34,333 nucleotides of DNA. It comes from Bauldia sp. (GTDB lineage: Bacteria; Pseudomonadota; Alphaproteobacteria; Rhizobiales; Kaistiaceae). Below the pieces are notes generated by a model. The model was not told the DNA's origin. It ran no database searches and saw only the letters and a list, made by a program, of their open reading frames with translations. The position numbers and the translations under genes are program-made. The stretch is taken from positions 5,303 through 39,635 of the forward strand of contig JAGRKZ010000144.1 of assembly GCA_020442065.1 (NCBI GenBank). Direction: 5' to 3'. Below are positions 16,573 through 26,590 of this stretch, in pieces. Numbering within the stretch: position 1 is the first letter of the stretch; each line of letters starts with the position of its first letter.

Positions 16573-17970
16573 ATGGAAACGCGCGCCCGGTATGCCCTGA
16601 TCGGCCTGTTCACCCTTGCGGTGATCGTGGCCGCGTTCGGCTTCATCTATTGGCTGAAGCGACTGGACGAAACGGGCATCCGCTCCACCGTCTATTTCGA
16701 GTTCAGCGGCAGCGTCGGCGGCCTCGCGCCGGGTGGCGCGGTCTACTTCGCCGGCATCAAGGTCGGCAACGTCACCGGGCTCGCCTTCGACCCCGATGAT
16801 CCGAACAAGGTCCTGGTGACGGCCGAGGTCCGCGAGGATGCGCCGGTCAAGGCCGACACCAAAGCCGAGGTTGGCTCCAACTTCCTCACCGGTGTCGCCT
16901 ATATCGACATGACTGGCGGGACGGCCGCGGCGCCCAGCATCTTCACCATGACGCCACCCAAGCTTGTGGGATCCCAGTCAGCCTTTACCGATGTGCTCGC
17001 CGCCGCGGGCTCGGCCGTCAACAAACTCGAATCGATCGTGGGCCGGGTCGACTCGTTCCTTGCCGACAATCAGGAATCGGTGACGGCAACGACGCGCAAC
17101 GTCGAGGCCTTCACCGGCGCGCTCGCCGAAAATGCCGAAGGCATCAAGGACTTCCTGGCGAGCGTTGCCGAGCTCTCCGACACCGCGAGCCGTCTCTCGT
17201 CCCGGCTCGACGGCATCATCGCCAAGGCGGACGAAATCGTCACCGCAGTGGATCCGGTGAAGGTCGACGGCATCCTCACCTCGACCGACGACTTCATGCG
17301 CCGGGCTGCGGATGCCTCGGAGAACATCCAGAACGTCATCGCCCAGGCCGAGGGCATAGCGACCGATCTCAAGGGTTTCTCGACGGGCCTCAGCGAAACG
17401 CTCGACGACGTCAAGAAGGTCGTCGCCAACATCGATCCGGACAAGGTCTCGGCGGCGGTCGACAATCTCTCCGGCTTCTCCGACAGCCTCAAGACGATCG
17501 CGCCCCAGGTCGACGGCATCGTCGCCGATGCCAAGTCGGCGATCGCCGGCGCCAAGGACTTCACCGACAACCTGTCGGCCCAGAAGGACAGCATCAACAC
17601 CATCGTCGCCAGCGCCAAGCAACTTGCGGAGCGGCTCAACACCGCCTCGACCAAGATCGACTCGGTCCTCGGCAAGGCCGACGCGCTGCTCGCCGACGAG
17701 GATGGCGCCGGCAAGAACTTCTTCCAGGAGGCGACCGGGGCGGCGAAGGCGCTGCGGCAGACCGCGGAGACCTTCAATTCGCGCGCCGACGACATCACGG
17801 CGGGCCTCGCCGACTTCTCGGGGCGCGGCCTTTCCGACATCTCGTCGCTGGTCAGCGAGCTTCGTGCCTCCGTTGCGCGGATCGATCGGGCGGTGACGGA
17901 CTTTGCGCGGAATCCCGGTGGCGCCGTCTTCGGTGGCAATTCCGGCGTGCGCGAGTACAATCGCCGTTGA
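16573..17970 (+). CDS. mlaD: MlaD-family (MCE) substrate-binding protein with long helical C-terminus
   Basis: A 465-residue protein, far longer than E. coli MlaD (183). One membrane anchor (about 8-28), then a single MCE domain (about 36-115: VYFEFSGSVGGLAPGGAVYF, GIKVGNV, LTGVAYIDM). Residues ~140-430 are almost wholly helical-looking, rich in Ala, Asp, Ser and Ile/Leu at 3-4 spacing, and the end DFARNPGGAVFGG ... EYNRR is the usual tail of this subfamily. The long helical part could form a periplasm-spanning needle or tube as in PqiB-type MCE proteins; that is inference. It is followed at 55 bp by the auxiliary lipoprotein gene. Confidence 0.93.
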   Translation: METRARYALIGLFTLAVIVAAFGFIYWLKRLDETGIRSTVYFEFSGSVGGLAPGGAVYFAGIKVGNVTGLAFDPDDPNKVLVTAEVREDAPVKADTKAEVGSNFLTGVAYIDMTGGTAAAPSIFTMTPPKLVGSQSAFTDVLAAAGSAVNKLESIVGRVDSFLADNQESVTATTRNVEAFTGALAENAEGIKDFLASVAELSDTASRLSSRLDGIIAKADEIVTAVDPVKVDGILTSTDDFMRRAADASENIQNVIAQAEGIATDLKGFSTGLSETLDDVKKVVANIDPDKVSAAVDNLSGFSDSLKTIAPQVDGIVADAKSAIAGAKDFTDNLSAQKDSINTIVASAKQLAERLNTASTKIDSVLGKADALLADEDGAGKNFFQEATGAAKALRQTAETFNSRADDITAGLADFSGRGLSDISSLVSELRASVARIDRAVTDFARNPGGAVFGGNSGVREYNRR

Positions 17971-18025
17971 TTCAGCGTCTTCTGTCCGGGAGAGGCGCGG
18001 GCGGCATTCAAGACGTGGGGGCTTC

Positions 18026-18640
18026 TTGTTCCTGAGGTTGCGTAAAGGCCGGCCGCTGAGGCCCCTGCCGATCCTGGCGATTGCGCTGGCGATGGCGGGG
18101 TGCAGCCTGCTGCGCGGGACGCCGCCGGAGACCTATGATCTCACCGGGCCCCAGGCGATCCCGCGGCTGCCCGGCGGCACCACCGCGCAGATGCTTGTGC
18201 CCGAGCCAAGCGCGCTCAAGATTCTCGACAGCGACAAGATCGTCGTCGCCGCCGGGCCACGTCTCTACTACTATCCCGACGCCCAATGGCCCGACCGCAT
18301 GCCGCGGGTGTTCCAGGCACGCGCTATCGAGGCATTCGAGAACTCGCGCAAGGCGACGGCGGTTGGCCGGCCCGGCGAAGGGCTGAGTATCGACTACCAG
18401 ATCATCGCCAATATCCGCTCCTTCGAGTATCGCGTTACCTCCGACACCGGCGGCTATGCCCATGTCGAGGTCTACGTGAAGATCATGGACGACACGAACG
18501 GCCGGATCGTCGCGACGCGAACCCTGACGGGCGACGCAACGGTCGCGCGCGGCACCGCGAGCGAAGTCGTCGCCGGGCTCGATGCCGCCATGTCGGAAGT
18601 CCTGATCGAACTGGTGCGCTGGACGCTTGGCGTGGTCTGA
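18026..18640 (+). CDS. ABC-type transport auxiliary lipoprotein (PqiC/YmbA-like)
   Basis: A 204-residue lipoprotein. The N-terminus has a basic region, a hydrophobic stretch (LPILAIALAMAG) and the lipobox cysteine Cys26 (AMAGC), giving an outer-membrane-directed lipoprotein. The mature part (ETYDLTGP, IVVAAGPRLYYYPDAQWPD, IDYQIIANIRSFE, VEVYVKIMD) matches the auxiliary-lipoprotein family associated with MCE transporters. No ATG is available; TTG 18026, 4 nt after GGGGG, gives a normal signal peptide, with TTG 18038 as the alternative. The longer frame reaching into mlaD is not credible as a start. As last gene of the Mla operon it probably docks the MCE tube at the outer membrane. Confidence 0.85.
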   Translation: MFLRLRKGRPLRPLPILAIALAMAGCSLLRGTPPETYDLTGPQAIPRLPGGTTAQMLVPEPSALKILDSDKIVVAAGPRLYYYPDAQWPDRMPRVFQARAIEAFENSRKATAVGRPGEGLSIDYQIIANIRSFEYRVTSDTGGYAHVEVYVKIMDDTNGRIVATRTLTGDATVARGTASEVVAGLDAAMSEVLIELVRWTLGVV

Positions 18641-18941
18641 GGCGTGACGATCGCCGCTGGCGATGTCGACCGGATGTCGTGCCTGGCATGCCGCCTGAGC
18701 GACGCCGATGCGGCCGCTGGACAAAGGTCCGCGGGCCTTCCCTCTTGATTTTGGTGTTCCAGCGGTCGGCGACTCTGCCTTCCGCTGCGATGGGTGAGGC
18801 CGGCGCACCGGCGCGGCGCTCGTCGAGGCCCTGAAGGCGAGCCGCGAGCCCGGCGGTCCACTGGCAAGGCACGGGCCAAAAGCGGAAGCGGCGGGGAGGT
18901 CCCCGCCGCTTCGTCTCATCTGTCTTGTGTCTTCGCCGGCG
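18641..18941. other. Intergenic region between convergent operons, no gene seen
   Basis: About 300 bp between the lipoprotein stop and the coiled-coil protein stop. Open frames here lack family features. The only clear element is the hairpin at 18886-18911. No RNA gene was recognised. Confidence 0.5.
18886..18911 (-). terminator. Terminator of the GPR-like gene
   Basis: A perfect 11-bp stem, AAGCGGCGGGG (18886-18896) and CCCCGCCGCTT (18901-18911), with a 4-nt loop, begins 30 bp beyond the minus-strand stop. Read on the minus strand it is followed by CCGCTTTT, a short U-tract. It may also stop rightward transcripts from the Mla operon. Confidence 0.7.
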
Positions 18942-21900
18942 CTAGTCGAAGCGACCGCTGGCGTGGGCCAGCATGGTGTAGACCTTGCCGGTGTCGGAGA
19001 CGAGATAGGCATTGCTGGCGGTCGGATTGTCGCCGTTCTTGCGCTTCACCTCGGCCAGCAGTTTTTCGAAGTCGCCGACGTAGCGGTCCACCGCGGCGCG
19101 GAACTTGGCGTCGCGCTGGTACTTCTTGCGGATCTCGTCGAACGTTTGCTGGCCCTGCAAGGTGTAGAGCCGGCGGGTGAAGACGTTCTGCTCGCCGCGG
19201 CGGTGACGCTCCCAGAGCTCGACGGAGGCCTCGTGGTCGATCGCCTTGGCGATGTCGACCGAGAGCGCGCCGAGCGGCTGGTCGGCATCGACCTTGGCGG
19301 CCGGCGCGGCCGCTCCGTTACCATTGAGCTCGGCACGCGGCGCCGCCGCGGTCTCGATCTTGGCCGGCGCCTCGCTGTCGCCGGCCTCCTCGTCGCGCGA
19401 GGCGCGGCGGAGCAGATCGGACACCCAGCCTTCGCTCGCGGCCTCGCCCTGCGGCGCCGCGGCGGGAGCGACGGGCGTCGCAACTGCCGCCGGTGCCGGC
19501 GTCGGACGGGCAGGGACCGGACGCGGAGGCTGCGGCGGCGCACGCACCGGCTCGGGCCGGGAGGTGATCGGCCGCGTGCCACCGCCGACGCCAGCCCGGC
19601 TGGCGGCGGCGCCGTCGCTCCAGGCGGCTGCGGCTTCGCCACCCACGGCGGTCGCCATTACGGGCGCCTCGATCTGGCGGGAGACCTGACGCTCACCGAG
19701 GGCCGGGCTCGAGATGTCGAGCGTCTTGCCATGGCGGGCGATGATCTCGGACAGCTCGGAGAGCGCCTGAATCTGGTCGCCGATCACGCGGCGCATGGAT
19801 TCCGAGCTCTCCCGTGCCTCCTCCGGCAGCTCGAGAACACCCTTCTTGATCTCGTTCCGGGTCTCGTCGAGGTCGTGCTGGAGGTCCTTGGTGGCGGCGC
19901 GCATCTCGCGGGTCGCTTCGGCAAAGTGCTTGGCGGCTTCGGCCACCGAGGCACTGATTTCCTCGATCAGCGCACGGTTGGCCTCGCGGACCGTCTCCGC
20001 CGCCTTGCGGCTTTCGGCACCGGCGGTCCGGCTCAGGTTCTCGAAGTTGTCGATCACGCCCTTGGTCGCCGACGCGGTATTCTCGGTGAGCATGCGGCTC
20101 ACCGCCGTCGCCCGCTCCTCGGCGGTCTTGAGCGTCTCGGAGATGATGCGCGTGAAGGAGCGCATCATGCCGTCGAGCTCCTCGCTCCGCGCCCGGAGGC
20201 CAGCGGCGAGATTCTCGAGGGCCGGGCGGCGCTCCTCGACCGTGGTCTCGATCTGGCGGTTCACTTCGGTCAGGTGACGGGTCGCCTCGGTCAGGGACTC
20301 GCTCTGCGCCTCGAACCGCTTCACCACCGTCGCGACACCGTCGAGGATGTCGCGCGAGACCGCCGACAGCCGCTCGACCTGGCCGCCGAGCTCTTCCGAC
20401 GACAGTTGCGTCGACTCGACCGCGTGCTCGATGGACTTGCCGAACTCCTGCGCGCGGGACGACAGGGTCGATTCGATCTTGAGGAGGTTGCCCTCGGCGC
20501 CCGTGAGGAGGCCAGCGAGTGCTTCGTTCGACCGGGCGAGCCGGTCGACGATCTCGGCGACGTCGGTCTGTAGCCGCTGGTTGGTCTCGCCGAGAAGGTT
20601 GGTGACCCGCTCGCTGCTGTCGATGAGGGCGCGTGCCGCCTGGTCGCCGCGCGTCACCACCATCTCGACCACGTCCGCGCCCCGCTGTTCGAGGGTGCGG
20701 ACAAGGATGTTGCCGCGACCGTCGAGAAGGGCCGCGAGCTCGCTGCTGCGGGCGCCGAGCACATCGTTGAACTCGCGGGTCCGCACCTCGAGGGATTCGC
20801 TGACCGAACCCGCCCGCTCGCCGAGAACCGCCTCGATCTCGGAGACGGTGCGGCCGAGCACGCTCGATGCCTCGGAAGCCGAGGACCGCAGCGCCCGGGC
20901 GGCATCCCCGGCCTCGGAGATGAGCTGCTGGGTGACCTCGTTAACGGTCTGACGCACGACCTCGGCGACATTGTCGGTCCTCGCCGAGAGCGCCGCAGCG
21001 ATGGCATCGGCACGCTCCGACATGGTGTCGGCGAGCTCGCCGGTGCGATCGGCGAGTTGGCTCGATACCTCGATCAGCCGGCCGTCGATCAGGGCGGCGA
21101 ACTCGGTCTGGCCGCCGGCGAAGGTCTCGGCGATCTCGCGAGTCCGCTCGATCAGGGTCTGGTTGATCTGACGCGAACGGTGGTCGAGCGCCTCGGCGAT
21201 GCGGTGGGCGTTGGTCTCCAGGGATTCCGAGACGTTGTCGATCTTGCCGCGGATCGCGTCGCCGAAGTCAGAGAGGCGGGCGGTGAGAGAGCTCTCCATG
21301 TCGCGGGCCTGGTCGCCGAGCGAGGCGATAAGAGCCGGACCGCGTTCGCCGATCAGCGTCGAGATGCGGGTGAAGCGGTCGTCGAGTCCATCGCCCAGCT
21401 CGCGGCTGTGGACGGCGACGACGTCGGCGAAGCGGGTGCCGACCTCAACGATGCGCTCGTGGATCGCGCTGCCGCGGCCCTCGATGGCGTCGGCGACCTC
21501 AGTGCCCGAGTTGATGATCTTCTCATGGATGGACACGCCGCGCGCCTCGATGGCGTTGGCGACGTCGCGGCCCGAGGCGAGGATCTTCTGGTGGATGGAC
21601 ACGCCGCGCGACTCGATCGCGTCGCCGACATGCTGGGTGGCCTCGACCACCGAGTCGTAGATTGCGGTTCCGCGGCTCTCGATGGTCTCGGCGATCTCGC
21701 GGGCGGAGGACAGGATCCGCTCGTGGATGGCCGATCCACGGTTCTCGATCTCGCCGGCGATTTCGGTGCCGGATTCGACGATCCGCTGATGGATGGCGCT
21801 GCCCTGATCGACGATGCGGTCGGCGATGCGATTGCCGGAATCGTTGATCCGCTCGTGGAGGGCACCGGCGCGGGAGGCGACCGTCTCCGCGATCTCGTTG

Positions 21901-23747
21901 CCGGAGGCGATGATCGTCTCGTTGATCTTCATGCCACGGACGGCAATGGCCTTGGCCACCTCGCCGCCGACCGAGGCGAGACGCTGGGTCAGTTCCGCGC
22001 TGCGCTCGTCGAAGGTCTCGTAGACCGCCGAGGAGGCCGCGTCGATGGCTTCGCGGAGCGCGTTGGTACGGCCCTCGATCAGGTTCGACATCGCCTCGCC
22101 GGTCGAAGCCAGGCGCTCGTTGAGCTCGGTGCCGTTGACCGAGATCGCCTCGAAGATGCGGTCGCCCGTGCGCGACAGGCGGTCGGCGAGCTCGCCGCCG
22201 CGGATGGTGATGGTCTCGGCAATGCGGGTGCCGGTGTCGTCAAGCTTGTCGTTGATCTCCTGGCCGCGCAGGGCAAGGTCGACGAGCAGCGAATCCGAGT
22301 TGGTCTTCAGCGCCTCGTTGACTTCCTTGACGTGGCTCGAGATCGTCTCGGCGGCGAGGTTGCCGGTGTCGGTGATGGAGCGGGTAATCTCCTCTGTGCG
22401 CCGGTCGAAACTGTCGACCAGCTCGCCACCGACCGCAGCCAGTGTCTCGTTCACCTCGCGGCCGCGCTCGGCGATGGTGTCGGCCATCGCCCGGCCGGTG
22501 GTCTCGAGCGTATCGTTGATGTCGGCGCTCCGCGCGAGCAGGGCGTCGGTGACTTCGGCGCCGGTCGCGGCGAGCGACTCGGCGACGTCGCTGACAGTGT
22601 CGGCGAGGCGATTGACGAGGTCCTCGCCGCGGCTCGAAAGCTGTTCGACCATGTTCTCGCCGGCGGAGCCCAGCGCCATGGTGATCTGGTCGCCGCGCTC
22701 GCTGAGCGCCATGGTGATGCGGTTGCCGGAATGAGTGACGTTCTCGGCGATCGACTCGCTCGCGAGCCGCAGGTCCTTCGACAGCGACTCCTGGGCGGAG
22801 ACGATCGACGTGCGGACGCGCTCGGAGTTGATGACGATCGCTTCGCGCTGTCCGGCGAGATCGTCGATGAGCGCACGCATCCGCGTCTCGTTGTCGGAAT
22901 ACGAGCGCTCGAGCGCTGCGACTTCGTTGTGGACGAGCAGTTCGAGCTCACTCGCCCGGGCAATGGCGCGCTCGATGCCGTCGCCGACGGCCGCAACCTC
23001 GCGGCGGATCGCCTGGCTGACATTGACGACCGCATCGGTGGCGATGTTCTCCGGCTCGGAGAGGCGGGAGGCGAGGTCGTTGATCGTCCGCGAGACGATC
23101 CGCATTTCCTGCGAGCGCCAGGCCAGCGCGGCCAACGCCCAGAAGAAGCCGATGGGCAGGAGCAGCAGAAGGATGAAGTTAAGCGTGCTCGGCGAATTGA
23201 GCGAGAAGCCGCCGCCAAAGGCGTCGCCGGAGATGCCCATGCTGACGACCAGCACCGCCCACAGGACGGAGGCGGCCATTGCAGCGGGGTAGATCAGACG
23301 GGAGGGACGGCGCGGATAGCCGGTAGCGGCAGTCCGGCGATCGTCGTTTGCGGCAAAGCGACCGCGACCGCGCTGCTCGGCGGCGCGAGGGCGCTGTGGC
23401 GGCGGTTGGGGCAGCGGCTGTGGTTGGGCCTGGGCCTGGGGCGGCGGGGGAAGCTGCTGGGGTGCGGGCTCGGCAATCGCGGCCGCGGGGGGGTCAGGAC
23501 GACGCGGCGGCGGAAGCGGTTCCGACCGGCGGGGCGGGGAAGGCATCCGCGGGGCTTCGGGCCGGCGGGAGGTTTCGGGCCGACGGCTGTCGGCACGAGC
23601 CTCCGGGGCGCGAGGCTCGGGAGGACGCCGCGTCGCGGTGCGCTCCTTCTCGCCGCCGTCGTCGGCTGCCCCGAAGTCCAGCCTCAGCGCCTCTTCGACT
23701 GCCGAGAGTGCTGCATCATTTGGGGTCTTTCGCGGATTCGTTGCCAT
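18942..23747 (-). CDS. Giant apolipoprotein-like coiled-coil membrane protein, Growth Pole Ring (GPR/RgsE)-like
   Basis: A 1601-residue protein. Residues ~36-148 are Pro/Arg-rich and disordered. Two hydrophobic segments follow (about 152-172 and 188-210), so both long arms probably face the cytoplasm. Residues 330-1055 are 33 consecutive 22-residue repeats with no gap, each two 11-mers of the pattern xxxIxxxIxxR-GxxIxxxIxxx. The helical region continues irregularly to ~1340, then a Pro/Ala-rich linker and a compact C-terminal domain (~1492-1601, VELWERHRRGEQNVFTRRLY to the end). This architecture matches GPR of Agrobacterium and RgsE of Sinorhizobium, large apolipoprotein-like proteins forming a ring at the growth pole; those are known to be longer (GPR >2000 residues). 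Assignment rests on architecture and my recall of the family, not a search. It has its own promoter region with a CtrA-like box and a terminator. Confidence 0.85.
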   Translation of the reverse strand: MATNPRKTPNDAALSAVEEALRLDFGAADDGGEKERTATRRPPEPRAPEARADSRRPETSRRPEAPRMPSPPRRSEPLPPPRRPDPPAAAIAEPAPQQLPPPPQAQAQPQPLPQPPPQRPRAAEQRGRGRFAANDDRRTAATGYPRRPSRLIYPAAMAASVLWAVLVVSMGISGDAFGGGFSLNSPSTLNFILLLLLPIGFFWALAALAWRSQEMRIVSRTINDLASRLSEPENIATDAVVNVSQAIRREVAAVGDGIERAIARASELELLVHNEVAALERSYSDNETRMRALIDDLAGQREAIVINSERVRTSIVSAQESLSKDLRLASESIAENVTHSGNRITMALSERGDQITMALGSAGENMVEQLSSRGEDLVNRLADTVSDVAESLAATGAEVTDALLARSADINDTLETTGRAMADTIAERGREVNETLAAVGGELVDSFDRRTEEITRSITDTGNLAAETISSHVKEVNEALKTNSDSLLVDLALRGQEINDKLDDTGTRIAETITIRGGELADRLSRTGDRIFEAISVNGTELNERLASTGEAMSNLIEGRTNALREAIDAASSAVYETFDERSAELTQRLASVGGEVAKAIAVRGMKINETIIASGNEIAETVASRAGALHERINDSGNRIADRIVDQGSAIHQRIVESGTEIAGEIENRGSAIHERILSSAREIAETIESRGTAIYDSVVEATQHVGDAIESRGVSIHQKILASGRDVANAIEARGVSIHEKIINSGTEVADAIEGRGSAIHERIVEVGTRFADVVAVHSRELGDGLDDRFTRISTLIGERGPALIASLGDQARDMESSLTARLSDFGDAIRGKIDNVSESLETNAHRIAEALDHRSRQINQTLIERTREIAETFAGGQTEFAALIDGRLIEVSSQLADRTGELADTMSERADAIAAALSARTDNVAEVVRQTVNEVTQQLISEAGDAARALRSSASEASSVLGRTVSEIEAVLGERAGSVSESLEVRTREFNDVLGARSSELAALLDGRGNILVRTLEQRGADVVEMVVTRGDQAARALIDSSERVTNLLGETNQRLQTDVAEIVDRLARSNEALAGLLTGAEGNLLKIESTLSSRAQEFGKSIEHAVESTQLSSEELGGQVERLSAVSRDILDGVATVVKRFEAQSESLTEATRHLTEVNRQIETTVEERRPALENLAAGLRARSEELDGMMRSFTRIISETLKTAEERATAVSRMLTENTASATKGVIDNFENLSRTAGAESRKAAETVREANRALIEEISASVAEAAKHFAEATREMRAATKDLQHDLDETRNEIKKGVLELPEEARESSESMRRVIGDQIQALSELSEIIARHGKTLDISSPALGERQVSRQIEAPVMATAVGGEAAAAWSDGAAASRAGVGGGTRPITSRPEPVRAPPQPPRPVPARPTPAPAAVATPVAPAAAPQGEAASEGWVSDLLRRASRDEEAGDSEAPAKIETAAAPRAELNGNGAAAPAAKVDADQPLGALSVDIAKAIDHEASVELWERHRRGEQNVFTRRLYTLQGQQTFDEIRKKYQRDAKFRAAVDRYVGDFEKLLAEVKRKNGDNPTASNAYLVSDTGKVYTMLAHASGRFD
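20583..22760 (-). repeat. 33 tandem 66-bp coding repeats (22-residue apolipoprotein-like units)
   Basis: Inside the GPR-like gene, protein register is kept at exactly 22 residues for 33 units (residues 330-1055). Units 13-20 (about 21441-21968) are closest to each other; for example units beginning TQHVGDAIESRG, GRDVANAIEARG and GTEVADAIEGRG share GVSIH or GSAIH in the second half. At the DNA level TGGATGGACACGCCGCGCG recurs at 21526 and 21592, exactly 66 bp apart, indicating relatively recent unit duplication. Confidence 0.9.
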
Positions 23748-23906
23748 GCTGATCGCCTCGCGTCCGTACTCAGTACCATCTCGGCCGCCAAGCCGGGCCT
23801 ACTCAGGCGCCCGGCATGCGCTCGCAAACCTTCCATCGGAGGGGAGAATGACGCGTTAAGACGATGTGCCTCGTGCCCGCTCCCCGCCGCGGCGTGGTTT
23901 CCGCGC

Positions 23907-23921
23907 TTACTGGATCGTTAA
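23907..23921 (-). promoter_or_regulatory. Near-consensus CtrA box upstream of the GPR-like gene
   Basis: On the minus strand the site reads TTAA-CGATCCA-GTAA, 7 of 8 matches to the known CtrA consensus TTAA-N7-TTAA, about 160 bp upstream of the ATG at 23747. A further TTAA lies near 23855. Read from sequence; binding is inferred. Confidence 0.45.
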
Positions 23922-24230
23922 CGATCCCGGCCTCCACCCTGCTGCCGCTAAGCCATCCTAATGGCACATTGATGGCGGACCTACAAGAAACTCGCCGGTT
24001 CCCCAAGGGCTCCGGGACCGCATGAAGAGCGGTTTGGAGCGCCTTGTCACGGTTGCGGAAATCGCCATGGAAAGTCCCCTTATGGTCGGCCATCGGCCGC
24101 AATATTTTCCCGCACTGATTGCAGGGAATGTGACCCTATCGCGGCGATTCCGGGTCACGTCGGCAGCCTCCGGCAGTCAATCCGAGCCGCCGTCCTTTGG
24201 CGCCCAAAGCCACGGAAATCGGGGATTGAT

Positions 24231-24267
24231 TGTGGCGGACGGTAACCATGTCGCCTGTGGCGGACGG
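24231..24267 (+). repeat. Direct repeat TGTGGCGGACGG x2
   Basis: Two exact 12-bp copies at 24231-24242 and 24256-24267, 25 bp start to start (about 2.4 helical turns), in the long divergent promoter region. Could be a regulator site; no known motif recognised. Confidence 0.4.
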
Positions 24268-24377
24268 CGCTCGCCGCGGCGGCGGTCAATGGTCCCTCGC
24301 AAGACTCGGTTAACGTTCCTTCGCCGCCTGGTTGATCCTCCTCCGAGGCGGTGTATACGGGGCCTTAACGATGCCCG

Positions 24378-24397
24378 TTAACCATCTCTTAAGATTC
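24378..24397 (+). promoter_or_regulatory. Perfect CtrA box abutting a GANTC methylation site
   Basis: TTAA (24378-24381), CCATCTC, TTAA (24389-24392) is an exact TTAA-N7-TTAA site and includes the TTAACCAT half-site known for CtrA. It is followed with no gap by GATTC (24393-24397), a GANTC site methylated by CcrM in alphaproteobacteria. It stands 125 bp upstream of the Hpt-like gene start. Confidence 0.7.
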
Positions 24398-24516
24398 CTC
24401 GCGAGAGGTTTAAGAAAATTGCGTCATCCACGATCCGGGCGTTTACGCCCCGTTTGGCACGAAAGCGATAAAACCCTTCCGACTGCCGATCAGGCAGCTG
24501 TGGAGAGGGTGGGTGA

Positions 24517-26566
<2,050 letters not shown>

Positions 26567-26569
26567 GTC

Positions 26570-26584
26570 GGCGCGGGGCGCGCC
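26570..26584. terminator. Short hairpin between convergent genes
   Basis: GGCGCG (26570-26575), loop GGG, CGCGCC (26579-26584) in the 24-bp gap between the reductase stop and the stop of the minus-strand secreted-protein gene. Followed only by TT; plausible two-way terminator. Confidence 0.35.
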
Positions 26585-26590
26585 TTCCGC

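Larger units (their letters stand above)
23748..24516. promoter_or_regulatory. 769-bp divergent regulatory region with CtrA boxes and GANTC sites
   Basis: No convincing gene lies here: open frames (for example 24022-24381 plus, 23803-24102 minus) lack GC3 bias and family features. It holds a perfect CtrA box (24378-24392), a near-consensus one (23907-23921), three GANTC sites (24146, 24303, 24393), further TTAA half sites (about 23855, 24310, 24365), a 12-bp direct repeat (24231 and 24256), and two small hairpins in the presumed leader of the Hpt-like gene (GGGCG/CGCCC near 24438 and CTGCC/GGCAG near 24481-24495). Its unusual length suggests multi-input control of both flanking genes. Confidence 0.65.

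Noticed and set aside
17903..18025. N-terminal extension of the auxiliary lipoprotein into mlaD
   Set aside because: It would bury the lipobox after a 67-residue basic tail; a normal signal peptide begins at TTG 18026.
20583..22760. 66-bp periodic repeats considered as CRISPR or satellite DNA
   Set aside because: Period is a multiple of 3, units stay in one coding frame, and there are no unique spacers.
21057..23921. 954-codon plus-strand open frame
   Set aside because: It is exactly antisense to the GPR-like repeats; the low stop frequency follows from high GC and repeat periodicity, and the product has no recognisable features.
24022..24381. 119-codon plus-strand frame in the long intergenic region
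   Set aside because: No GC3 bias, no ribosome binding site, no family similarity, and it overlaps the CtrA/GANTC elements.
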